Assembly (NCBI RefSeq): GCF_007752135.1
Contig: NZ_CP036298.1
Coordinates: 4,588,001-4,652,000, forward strand
From: Aureliella helgolandensis
GTDB taxonomy: Bacteria > Planctomycetota > Planctomycetia > Pirellulales > Pirellulaceae
Length of the DNA stretch: 64,000 bases
Direction: 5' to 3'
Shown piece after piece: positions 38,228-45,925 of this stretch. The translations under genes were made by a program, and so were the position numbers. The notes below the pieces were generated by a model. The model did no database searches and was not told where the DNA came from. It saw only the letters and a list, made by a program, of their open reading frames with translations. The number at the start of each line of letters is the position of its first letter. Within the stretch, counting starts at the first letter, position 1.

Positions 38228-38905
38228 ATGCAGCGAGCATCTGACCTCTTTACCGAGGAACAGCGTAAGCAAGTCGAAAAAGCGGTCGTTGAAGCCGAGG
38301 CCAAGACATCGTGCGAAGTCGTCCCCGTCGTAGCCACCGCCTCTGGACGTTACGATCGAGCGGAGGATATGATCGGCCTTTGGCTGGCGGTTTTTGCAGC
38401 GATCACGGTATGGGTGATCCTGCCCAGGCAGGCGAACGAATCGGGCAACTGGGACGGCGCGCCCTTTTATATCGGATTGTTGGCAATGCTGGCCGGCATA
38501 ATGGTAGCATTTATCGCAGGTGCCATCGCAGGAAATCGGATCGCTTGGCTCCGGCGACTGTTCACTCCTCGCAATCAGATGCGTGAGGAAGTTTCTGCTC
38601 GAGCACGACAGATCTTCTTCGACAAACGCGTACACCACACCAGTGGTGCAACCGGCATGCTCATCTATGTGTCGCTGTTCGAACGCATGGCCGTCGTCCT
38701 TGGCGATCAACAGGTTCTGGACAAAATCGGGCAGTCTTCCCTCGACCGACTTTGTCAACTATTGACGGATGGCCTACGCCACGGAGAGCCAGCAGACGCA
38801 ATTTGCAGTGTGATCTCAGAAGCTGCAATACAACTTTCAGGTCCACTACCTCGAGACGAACGTGACACCAATGAGTTGCAGGACGCCCTAGTTCTGATCG
38901 ATTAG
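38228..38905 (+). CDS. TPM-domain membrane protein, second of the operon
   Basis: 225 residues without a signal peptide. The N-terminus (LFTEEQRKQVEKAVVEAEAKTSCEVVPVV) is the usual start of a TPM domain, followed by two membrane helices (about 55-75 and 80-105) and the rest of the domain (RARQIFFDKRVHHTSGATGMLIYVSLFERMAVVLGD, then LCQLLTDGLRHGEPADAI). Thus the helices interrupt the domain, as in the TPM family member usually found beside YgcG-type genes. It follows the first TPM gene by 12 bases and almost certainly shares its transcript. The two products probably act together at the membrane. Confidence 0.9.
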   Translation: MQRASDLFTEEQRKQVEKAVVEAEAKTSCEVVPVVATASGRYDRAEDMIGLWLAVFAAITVWVILPRQANESGNWDGAPFYIGLLAMLAGIMVAFIAGAIAGNRIAWLRRLFTPRNQMREEVSARARQIFFDKRVHHTSGATGMLIYVSLFERMAVVLGDQQVLDKIGQSSLDRLCQLLTDGLRHGEPADAICSVISEAAIQLSGPLPRDERDTNELQDALVLID

Positions 38906-38964
38906 TCATAACTCAATTGGTCGGGGTGTGGAGATTTCCCACCAGGTTTCTGTACCGAATTGCG

Positions 38965-38986
38965 GAGCCTGTCCGCAGGCTTTCTT
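38965..38986 (+). terminator. Probable rho-independent terminator of the TPM operon
   Basis: A six-base-pair stem AGCCTG / CAGGCT (38966-38971 with 38976-38981), TCCG loop, followed by TTCTT. It lies 60 bases after the stop codon of the second TPM gene. The stem is short, so the call is moderate. Confidence 0.5.
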
Positions 38987-39487
38987 CCCAAGGTCGATCC
39001 TCCTGCTTGCAGCTAACTTCACTTAGCCTTTCTTCGTTAGAGGCGATCCGTCCGTTGCTGATTTCTTGAAAGCGTCGGCACGAAAAATACGGGACAGGCT
39101 CGCCACGGAACTGCCCCCCACGCGTTCTCGACCAACTGCGGCGTCTGGAATGCTCCCATTTGCGATACCAAGGGCTATGAAAGCTGTGGTTAGGACCAAG
39201 TAACGGTTCAGATTGTTCGCTGTGCTGATGGCGTGGAGTGAACGGAGCGATGTTGACAATCGAAAGCTAGCCAGAACAACACCGATCCCTGCATGACCTG
39301 AACAACAACATCGACCGCTGTGTGCCCACCGGGGAAAAATTAGAGCTTGCCGTTGGAAAAGTTTTAGGGACCGCTTACCAACTTTAAACTCCGACATCAT
39401 GCGAGTTCGGCACCCAGGCGGAATGTGCTAGAATCCGATCAACGACTCTCTGTTCCACTGCCATTTTGCGTCTATGGGCGTTTCCGC
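38987..39487. other. Intergenic region with possible ECF-gene promoter
   Basis: About 500 bases. A TGCTAGAAT sequence at 39426-39434, some 55 bases before the decayed sigma gene, resembles an extended -10 box; the intact paralogue at 55398 has a similar leader length. A minus-strand frame at 39023-39400 shows no known features. Confidence 0.3.
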
Positions 39488-40051
39488 ATGTCAAAACTCG
39501 CGAATGTTAGCCATTGGAGCAATTGGATGAATGCCGCTGACTCGACCGCCACGAATCACATTTGGCATCTTTACATCGACGGTCCGTTCGGGGGCGGATG
39601 TAGAGGCAAAACCGAACCATGTCGAACGAGACGATCCTTGGCGGCTTTTAGTGCGAATGGCAGTCAAGAAAGTGGTGGACGAACGAAGGCACGCACTTGT
39701 GGCAGCGACCCGGGGGGAGACGTCCGGCTCCAGCTGCAGGGCCACTCTGGTGACGCCCCAAATGTCATGGAAGCCATCGGCAACGAACCGTTCCTCAAAA
39801 TGTTGCTGATGCCCCAGAAATCTATGGAACAGTATTATTATTCTCATTTGGGTGTCGGGCATCTCTGAAATTTAGCGGGTGACAAGTTAGAAGGGTATTC
39901 AAACGCGGAGTTCGCACGGCGTTTGAGTTGCTCCGAGGGGACGCTCGAACGTCGTCTGCACCTGATTCGAGAAAAATGTCAGAAGAAATTGGTCGATCTC
40001 AATGAATTTTCGTCAGAAAAAACTTCCCATTGCATCCCTGGAACGGATTGA
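39488..40051 (+). pseudogene. Decayed ECF sigma factor gene
   Basis: Clear broken relative of the intact ECF gene at 55398. It starts with the same MSK...N.SHW pattern, then diverges and shifts frame in region 2, with about 25 codons missing. The DDPWRLLVRMAVKKVVDERRH segment is in the +1 frame relative to the start; the VMEAIGNEP...SHLGVGHL segment is back in the original frame. There a TGA stands where the intact gene has an AGA codon (Arg). After this stop the frame continues with KLEGYSNAEFARRLSCSEGTLERRLHLIREKC, the region 4 helix-turn-helix. The 3' end overlaps the Ser/Thr kinase gene by 50 bases, the usual planctomycete sigma-kinase layout. At least three lesions make a functional product unlikely. 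Confidence 0.88.
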
Positions 40052-41768
40052 TGACCTGTGCGCTGATTTTGAACGCAGGTGGCAGTCCGACTCGCCGACG
40101 ACAATCGACTCGATGCTTCACGCAGATGTCTCTGCCACCGAGCGAGACGTTTTGCTTGCTGAACTCATCGTCCTTGAAATCGACTACCGGCGACGGCGCG
40201 GTGAAACACCCCAATCCCAGGAATACCTCGAGCGTTTTCCGGAAGCCTCCCAAGCGATCCACGACGCCCTTGGAGAAGCCGGTAAACGGTCGGGCGGATT
40301 TAGTCCACCAACCGTGGGCCGTCTGGCTGAACTCTTCCCGTCGCTGGAAATCATCGAGCTCATCGGCGCAGGTGGTATGGGTGCCGTTTACAAGGCACGA
40401 CAATCGGGACTCGACCGTCTTGTCGCATTGAAGATTCTCCCAGAGGAATTGAGCCACGATGTCAAATTTGCCCTGCGTTTCACGCGGGAAGCTCGGACGT
40501 TGGCAAAACTGAGTCACCCCAACATCGTCTCCGTTTATGAATTCGGAAGCGTCGAGGGCACCTACTATTTTCTGATGGACTTTGTGGATGGCTCAACGCT
40601 GCGCGATGTGGTGAAGGCTGGCCAATTGGAGCCTCAGCACGCATTGGCCATTGTGCCGCATCTCTGCGATGCACTGCAATACGCACACGACAAAGGGGTC
40701 GTCCACCGAGACATCAAACCAGAGAACATCCTGATAGCCACTGATGGTTCGGTCAAGATCGCCGACTTTGGCCTCTCACGGATCCTCGGCCACGAGAGCC
40801 AAGAAGAGGCGCTCACCGGAACGCATCAGGTGATGGGTACACCTCGCTACATGGCTCCCGAACAACTGGAAGGTTCACGTAGCGTCGATCACCGTGCCGA
40901 CATCTATTCGCTAGGTGTTGTTTTCTACGAAATGTTGACCGGTGAACTCCCCATCGGGCGCTTCGCCGCACCATCGAGGAAAGTCGAAATTGACGTTCGC
41001 CTCGACGAAGTCGTTCTGCGTACGCTTGAGAAGGAACCGCAGCGCCGCTATCAGCATGCGAGTCAGATTAAGTCGGATGTGCAATCGATAGCTGCAACTG
41101 GCAACGCAGCGCTTGCGATAACGGTTGCTCGTGACGCGGAACCTCGAGACATTCAAGAAACGGCAAACGCGAGTCTAGCCCAGCAAGAGCTCGCCGGAAG
41201 GATGTTGTTGACACGGCGCCGCCTAATGGAACGCGTCGAATTATCGCTGCGGCCGCTTTTCCGCTGGCAGTTGCTGCAAATCCTGTTTGGTGTTGCACTG
41301 ATTCTGCTGGCAGTGCAGTGCTATATACGAAGCACGCAGCTTCCGTATCGCATTGCGAACGGAGTCATTGTGCATGTCTACGGCGTGATCGTGGTTGCCC
41401 AAGCGGCGCTCGTATGCACTAGAATCCGAAGAATCGACTACTCGAAATCCGTGCTCGACATCCGCCACAAGCTCGCCAGCGTGCGATCCGGCTACTTGCG
41501 TGCCGGTGTCATCATTGGTTTTGTATGGTGGCTGATGTGGATTCCCGTTGCCGTCGCGTGTGGATTCGACTTCGTGCTCCATCCGCGTTCCCTGCTTGTC
41601 TCGCTCGTCGTGGGGATCATCGGCTTTCTCGGCTCGCTCTGGCTATACTGGCGCGCGCTCAAACCTGGCAATAAATCGGCAGAATACTGGAGAAAAAAAT
41701 TCTCTGGTGAGAGCATTGCCGCCGCGTATCTGGCACTCGACGAAATTGAAGACGCCCAAATTCGTTGA
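40002..41768 (+). CDS. Membrane serine/threonine-protein kinase
   Basis: 588-residue Hanks-type kinase. Residues 10-100 form the helical N-terminal extension common in planctomycete kinases (LxAELIVLEIDYRRRRGE, YLERFPE). The catalytic domain has the glycine loop IGAGGMGAVY (121-130), ATP-binding Lys144, Glu163 of the C helix, the HRDIKPEN loop (HRD 235-237), DFG 255-257 and the MAPEQLEG activation-segment end, so it should be active. The C-terminal third carries four membrane helices, so the kinase domain is cytoplasmic and the protein is polytopic at its end. Its normal partner, the ECF sigma gene directly upstream and overlapping by 50 bases, is decayed. Confidence 0.93.
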   Translation: MNFRQKKLPIASLERIDDLCADFERRWQSDSPTTIDSMLHADVSATERDVLLAELIVLEIDYRRRRGETPQSQEYLERFPEASQAIHDALGEAGKRSGGFSPPTVGRLAELFPSLEIIELIGAGGMGAVYKARQSGLDRLVALKILPEELSHDVKFALRFTREARTLAKLSHPNIVSVYEFGSVEGTYYFLMDFVDGSTLRDVVKAGQLEPQHALAIVPHLCDALQYAHDKGVVHRDIKPENILIATDGSVKIADFGLSRILGHESQEEALTGTHQVMGTPRYMAPEQLEGSRSVDHRADIYSLGVVFYEMLTGELPIGRFAAPSRKVEIDVRLDEVVLRTLEKEPQRRYQHASQIKSDVQSIAATGNAALAITVARDAEPRDIQETANASLAQQELAGRMLLTRRRLMERVELSLRPLFRWQLLQILFGVALILLAVQCYIRSTQLPYRIANGVIVHVYGVIVVAQAALVCTRIRRIDYSKSVLDIRHKLASVRSGYLRAGVIIGFVWWLMWIPVAVACGFDFVLHPRSLLVSLVVGIIGFLGSLWLYWRALKPGNKSAEYWRKKFSGESIAAAYLALDEIEDAQIR

Positions 41769-41816
41769 CGTTTCGGCGAAAAAACGACGTCCGCCTCTCT
41801 TCCACCTGCGCCACCG

Positions 41817-43553
41817 TTGGGCGAGCAGCCCTTTAATCTTCAGGAGCCTACCATCAGCACTTCAGCCTCGCACACCGAGTCGCAAACGGGGACAGTCGCC
41901 ACTGCAGAGACCATGCCAGTCATCCCTCCAACGTCGTCCGTTGATCGACGGCATGATCTAGATGCGTTGCGAGCAATTGCCATGTTGCTGGGCATTCTAC
42001 TCCATGCCGCACTCTCCTTTGCTCCGATCCCCTGGACAGTTCAAGATTCACAGCAAAGCGAGGCCTACTACGTCCTCTTTGCCTGCATTCACGGGTTCCG
42101 CATGCCGCTATTCTTCATGCTCAGCGGATTCTTCACCGCGATGTTGTGGCGGAAGCGGGGGATCGCTTGCCTAATCCAACATCGCTTCAAACGAATTTTC
42201 TTGCCGCTCGTCTTCGGCTGCCTGACGATCGTCCCAGCAATGTGGGCAGTCGGCTACATTGCTTCCCGCCCATCCCCGGGGAGTCCCGAGAGCTCTATGC
42301 TTTTCACGGCGGTCGTGGCCGGCAATGCAGACCTGGTTCGTACAGAACTTCAGAATTCTGAAACCGACGTCAACTCGCTCGATGGGAATTCGGGGTCGTC
42401 GCCACTGTGCGCTGCTGTATTCTTAGGAAGCCCCGAAATTACCGAGCTGCTCATCGATGCCCAGGCCGATGTCAATCTGCCCAATCGAGATTTAGCAACG
42501 CCATTGCACATCGCGGTCTTCATGGGGCGTGCACAGGAGGCTGCTATGCTATTGACTGCAGGAGCCGAAACCGACGTGCGTGACGGGAGCGGAATGACGG
42601 CCCGGGAACTCCTCACAATAGATTTCGGCACGACGAACTTCATTGCCAGTTCGCTTGGAGTTTCCGTTGACGAAACAGCGCTACTGGCAGGTCGCAAGGA
42701 AATTGCCGAATTGCTCAACGAAACTGAATACCTTGGCTCAGAAGCAAGCGCGGGGCAGGCACTCAATCTCGAAGGACTCAAAGGCCTGCTGTTCCAGCTA
42801 CCCGTCTTCATGCATCTTTGGTTCCTGTGGTTCCTGTGCTGGCTTGTCGCCGCATTCCTGCTCTATGCGCCGCTCGCTAAAGCGTTGCACATTGAGAAGT
42901 TACCACGCTGGCTCGTTTGTTCGCCGGTCAGCCTACTGGGGCTAATTCCGCTGACCATGCTGCCGCAGGCGTTCATGGCAACAGAAAGTTTTGGACCGGA
43001 TTCGTCAATTGGCCTGCTTCCGATTCCGAGCGTGCTAATTTACTACGCGATCTTCTTCTTTTTCGGGGCTGTTTATTGGGACATGGACGACACCTCGGGC
43101 CAACTCGGCCGCTGGTGGTACATCAGCCTGCCCGTCGCGCTATTGGTCATCTTCCCCATCGCACTGGATCTGGTATCGGGAACATTTGAAATCATTCCAA
43201 CGATCAAGGACGAGTCGACGAAGGCCCTACTCGGCAGCTTTCTCCAAGCCGCGTTCGCTTGGCTCATGACGTTCGGTTCGATCGGCCTGTCTAGCCGGCT
43301 ACTGTCCCGCGAAAGCCGCACGCTGCGCTACATCTCGGACTCGTCGTACTGGCTCTATCTCATCCATCTCCCACTAGTAATACTCGCGCAGTGGTGTCTT
43401 CGAGACCTACCAATCCCCGCCTTCCTGAAATTCGCCTCCATCACCATCGTGGTCTCCGCTTTCATGCTTCTCGCCTATCAATACGGAGTCCGTTACACGG
43501 CGATAGGCAGGCTACTCAATGGACCGCGAACCCGCCCTTCGCTTCTCTCCTAG
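41817..43553 (+). CDS. Acyltransferase-3 family membrane protein with ankyrin-like insertion
   Basis: 578-residue polytopic acyltransferase (OafA/MdoC type). The first helix shows DALRAIAMLLGILLHA with the conserved Arg52 and His63, then FRMPLFFMLSGFFTAMLWR; after residue 315 the rest of the helices follow (HLWFLWFLCWLVAAF, to LLAYQYGVRYTAIG). Between helices, residues about 159-305 are ankyrin-like repeats: LFTAVVAGNADLVRTEL, SSPLCAAVFLGSPEITELLIDAQADVN and ATPLHIAVFMGRAQEAAMLLTAGAETDV, followed by a fourth degenerate one. The start is a TTG at 41817; an ATG at 41913 would shorten the polar N-terminus by 32 residues. The enzyme should transfer acyl groups to a cell-envelope glycan; the insertion is unusual for this family. 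Confidence 0.85.
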   Translation: MGEQPFNLQEPTISTSASHTESQTGTVATAETMPVIPPTSSVDRRHDLDALRAIAMLLGILLHAALSFAPIPWTVQDSQQSEAYYVLFACIHGFRMPLFFMLSGFFTAMLWRKRGIACLIQHRFKRIFLPLVFGCLTIVPAMWAVGYIASRPSPGSPESSMLFTAVVAGNADLVRTELQNSETDVNSLDGNSGSSPLCAAVFLGSPEITELLIDAQADVNLPNRDLATPLHIAVFMGRAQEAAMLLTAGAETDVRDGSGMTARELLTIDFGTTNFIASSLGVSVDETALLAGRKEIAELLNETEYLGSEASAGQALNLEGLKGLLFQLPVFMHLWFLWFLCWLVAAFLLYAPLAKALHIEKLPRWLVCSPVSLLGLIPLTMLPQAFMATESFGPDSSIGLLPIPSVLIYYAIFFFFGAVYWDMDDTSGQLGRWWYISLPVALLVIFPIALDLVSGTFEIIPTIKDESTKALLGSFLQAAFAWLMTFGSIGLSSRLLSRESRTLRYISDSSYWLYLIHLPLVILAQWCLRDLPIPAFLKFASITIVVSAFMLLAYQYGVRYTAIGRLLNGPRTRPSLLS

Positions 43554-43920
43554 CTCGCTGAGCGAGCGTTCGCACCGACGGTGTTCAGCTGGCACGCCTC
43601 AGCGTTGGTCTCCCCGCATCCATAACTCGCACCCATAACTCGCATCGGTAACCACGCCGCTGTGAGTTTGTCCAATTCTGAAATGACAGCAGCTGCATAG
43701 TCGAGTACAACCGGTGGGCTCCCAAGTCCTGTCTTCTCTGCTTACAATCTTAGAGGTTCAAGCGCCCGTCAAATGCGAACCTTCTCACTGGGCTTCACGA
43801 AAAGTATTGGCAACGCATGTCGCGTCCCAAGCCGGCCAATAAGCCGCTAATTGCACGGGAACGGCTGTAGCGGTGCGATTAGAAATAGGCGATCCACTCC
43901 CGCCACCGCCTCGAATTACT
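43554..43920. other. Intergenic region
   Basis: About 370 bases between the acyltransferase gene and the truncated DUF4272 gene. No repeat, RNA gene or coding sequence recognised. Confidence 0.35.
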
Positions 43921-44325
43921 ATGTGTATGTGTCGAAGTAGCATGATCACAACCAAACAATGGGCCGCGTCGCATGGCATCGGCGTAGATGACTCACTACC
44001 TCCCGTGGCGGACTACAATGAGCCGGTGCCTCGCACATCGCAAGAGGCCGCTGTCCGCACAGTAATCCTGCATGCGATCGCTGCAACCGGCTACGGCGTC
44101 GCCCCGAAACCAATCGTCGAATGGCTGATCGACCAGTCAATATGGCAGCACGCATCTCCCGCGGAACAGAAGCTATTAGAAGCAACCGCCCCAACGGACG
44201 AAGAACTCAGCGAAGCTCGATCGAGGCAAGAAGCTCAATGGGCTTTGCTGTGGACTACTGGGGTACCCGTTCACGGTTGTCTGCGACTTAAACACGCCCC
44301 TGAAGCAACGATTGAGGCTGCCTGA
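43921..44325 (+). pseudogene. Truncated DUF4272 gene
   Basis: From an ATG at 43921 (others at 43927 and 43942; the family pattern starts near 43942) the frame encodes an N-terminal DUF4272 domain: KQWAASHGI, LPPVADYNE, AVRTVILHAIAATGYGV, IVEWLIDQSIWQHASPAEQKLLE and WALLWTTGV. At this last motif the family similarity stops exactly where an ~80-bp mini-element begins (44267); the remaining 19 codons and the stop come from the element. The second half of a normal DUF4272 protein (about 100 residues more) is missing. Function of the family is unknown; some members accompany toxin-immunity loci. A short product may still be made, but it would lack a complete domain. Confidence 0.65.
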
Positions 44326-44347
44326 TGGGGGAGTGCGGTCGTGAACG
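44267..44347. repeat. Mini-element copy A (inverted-repeat ends)
   Basis: 81 bases beginning CCGTTCACGG and ending with GTGAACG, which are reverse complements. The interior (CTGCGACTTAAAC...CTGAAGC.ACGATTGA) matches copies B, C and D. It interrupts the DUF4272 gene and supplies its stop codon. Confidence 0.6.
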
Positions 44348-44453
44348 AACGGCTCAAATGCTTCGCAGTGGTGAGCTTGCGTGTTATGACTCCTCGCCGT
44401 TGAGTTTGGCTGGGGGCGAGTCTGGTGCAGCAGAAAGCGTTGTTGGCAGGAAA

Positions 44454-44514
44454 ATGTTGGCAGGAAGATAGCCAGAGCAATTCATCTTCCGGACTCCATC
44501 TTCCTGCAAAAACG
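44454..44514. repeat. Inverted repeat
   Basis: GGCAGGAAGAT and ATCTTCCTGC flank about 35 bases between mini-element copies A and B; a direct partial copy (GGCAGGAAAATG) precedes it. It could fold into a hairpin. Likely part of the same decayed mobile or repeated sequence zone. Confidence 0.4.
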
Positions 44515-44534
44515 TCCGCCTGGATACTTCGAAA

Positions 44535-44615
44535 CCGTTTACCATTGCCTGCGATTTAGACTCAAAACTGAAGCCACTGTTGAAATGGTAAGTCGATAAG
44601 TCATGTCGTGTACGG
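44535..44615. repeat. Mini-element copy B (degenerate)
   Basis: Begins CCGTTTACC and ends GTGTACGG, with the same interior pattern (CCTGCGATTTAGACTCAAAACTGAAGCCACTG) but a diverged right half. It is the first of three copies separated by a ~257-base spacer. Confidence 0.55.
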
Positions 44616-44871
44616 CTACTTTTTCTTTTCGCGTATTTAGCGTCTTTCGCGGTTACGTATCCTGGGACTGGGGACGGTTCAGGGGGTGCGAGCGAAATTT
44701 GTCTGTGCGAGATTTGATTTGCTTGAGCTTGCTCGTGGGAGTGTTGGTCAGGCGAGGTGTGTCCGCCTGGCCAGCAGGTGAGCAGATTAACGACCGCGAA
44801 ATACACGAAAGACGCGAAAGGAAGGGGCTGGAAGTGGGGGCCTGATTGTGCTCTCGCGACTTACCTTGTCA
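44616..44871. repeat. Tandem spacer unit 1 (~256 bp)
   Basis: Nearly identical to 44954-45211; together with the mini-elements it forms a ~340-bp tandem duplication. Inside are two imperfect inverted arms: CGCGTATTTAGCGTCTTTCG near the left end and CGCGAAATACACGAAAGACG near the right end, about 140 bases apart. No gene is credible here. Confidence 0.7.
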
Positions 44872-44953
44872 CCGTTCACGGTTGCCTGCGACTTAAACTC
44901 AAAACTGAAGCCACGATTGAAGCGGACTGGTGGATGAGGAAGGTCGTGTACGG
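44872..44953. repeat. Mini-element copy C
   Basis: CCGTTCACGG at the left end and GTGTACGG at the right. The interior is nearly identical to copy D, including the GCGGACTGGTGGATGAGGAA stretch. Confidence 0.65.
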
Positions 44954-45211
44954 CTACTTTTTCTTTTCGCGTATTTAGCGTCTTTCGCGGTTACGTATCC
45001 TGGGACTGGGGACGGTTCAGGGGACGGGCGAGCGAAATTTGTCTGTGCGAGATTTGATTTGCTTGAGCTTGCTCGTGGGAGTGTTGGTCAGGCGAGGTGT
45101 GTCCGCCTGGCCAGCAGGTGAGCAGATTAACGACCGCGAAATACACGAAAGACGCGAAAGGAAGGGGCTGGAAGTGGGGGCCTGATTGTGCTCTCGCGAC
45201 TTACCTTGTCA
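44954..45211. repeat. Tandem spacer unit 2 (~258 bp)
   Basis: Second copy of the spacer at 44616-44871. The visible differences are confined to a few bases around the GGGACGGTTCAGGGG stretch. The near identity implies recent duplication. Confidence 0.7.
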
Positions 45212-45293
45212 CCGTTCACGGTTGTCAGCGATTTAGACTCAAAACTGAAGCCACGGTTGAAGCGGACTGGTGGATGAGGAAGGTCGTGAACGG
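45212..45293. repeat. Mini-element copy D
   Basis: Has the best ends of the four copies: CCGTTCAC at 45212-45219 and GTGAACGG at 45286-45293. It abuts directly a coding remnant that starts at 45294, so it probably sits in or replaced the front of that gene. Confidence 0.65.
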
Positions 45294-45530
45294 TTACCGC
45301 AAAAAGACCAGTGGTATCGAGTCATGGTTAAAGTACGTGGTGAGAAAGCAAGTTGCTTCGTAGACGGAGAGCAGATCTTTGAGGTTCTTGATCTGCCCTA
45401 TGATACGGGCCGTGTAGGCATTCGCATGTGGAGAACTTGGAGAGGGAAGTCTGAGTTTAAGAACTTCCATGTGAGTTCCCCTGACGGTGATGTGCTATGG
45501 TCTGGTCTACCAGACCTTCCGAACCCATAA
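45294..45530 (+). pseudogene. C-terminal remnant of a DUF1080/LamG-like domain
   Basis: About 78 codons that start at the right edge of mini-element D and end at a TAA. The text QWYRVMVKVRGEKASCFVDGE, VGIRMWRTW and EFKNFHVSSPDGDVLWSGLP is typical of the last strands of DUF1080-like beta-sandwich domains, which in planctomycetes often end exported proteins or kinases. No start, signal peptide or domain front exists, so it is the tail of a gene destroyed by the repeats to its left. Any reading through the element from 45270 would give only an incomplete domain. Confidence 0.55.
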
Positions 45531-45925
45531 AATGCTTTTCAATGGTGACAAAAGCGAAGCTGTGAAGCCGAATCCTTCAACAGATAAACAGGCTCAGCGA
45601 TGCTTCCCGAATGCCGATCGACTCTCCCCAAGCTTCTAGCGTGAGTCCGTCAACGTTCTAGGAATCGAAATCGCTTTCTGGAGCGAAACCGAAAGACTGG
45701 ATCCACAATCGAGTTTTACCACAGTGTGGTTGGCTACCCTGCCAGCGAACTCAGGGGACGTGGACCGACCTGATTGCGGCTGGCGTGTCCCTGATGCGAG
45801 CGGGTTTGTTTCTTCGGAGCTGAAATCCCTGCGTGTGCTCACACTCGCTTCCGCGTCGGCCTGACTGAGCGTGTGACGGGCTCGCCACGATCAGGGGGAA
45901 CCAAAAACTATTGGAATGATGAGAC
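45531..45925. other. Intergenic region
   Basis: About 395 bases between the remnant (+) and the end of the DUF1501 gene (-). No convincing gene, terminator or repeat is seen. Confidence 0.35.

Noticed and set aside
39023-39400. 125-codon minus-strand frame
   Set aside because: No family features; the region is better explained as non-coding sequence before the sigma pseudogene.
44267-45293. CRISPR array
   Set aside because: Copies are ~80 bp with ~257-bp nearly identical spacers and no cas genes; this is a tandem duplication, not an array with unique spacers.
44384-45363. Several short frames across the tandem repeats
   Set aside because: Their protein texts are repeated in step with the DNA repeats and include low-complexity runs from the fold-back arms, so they are products of repeat DNA.
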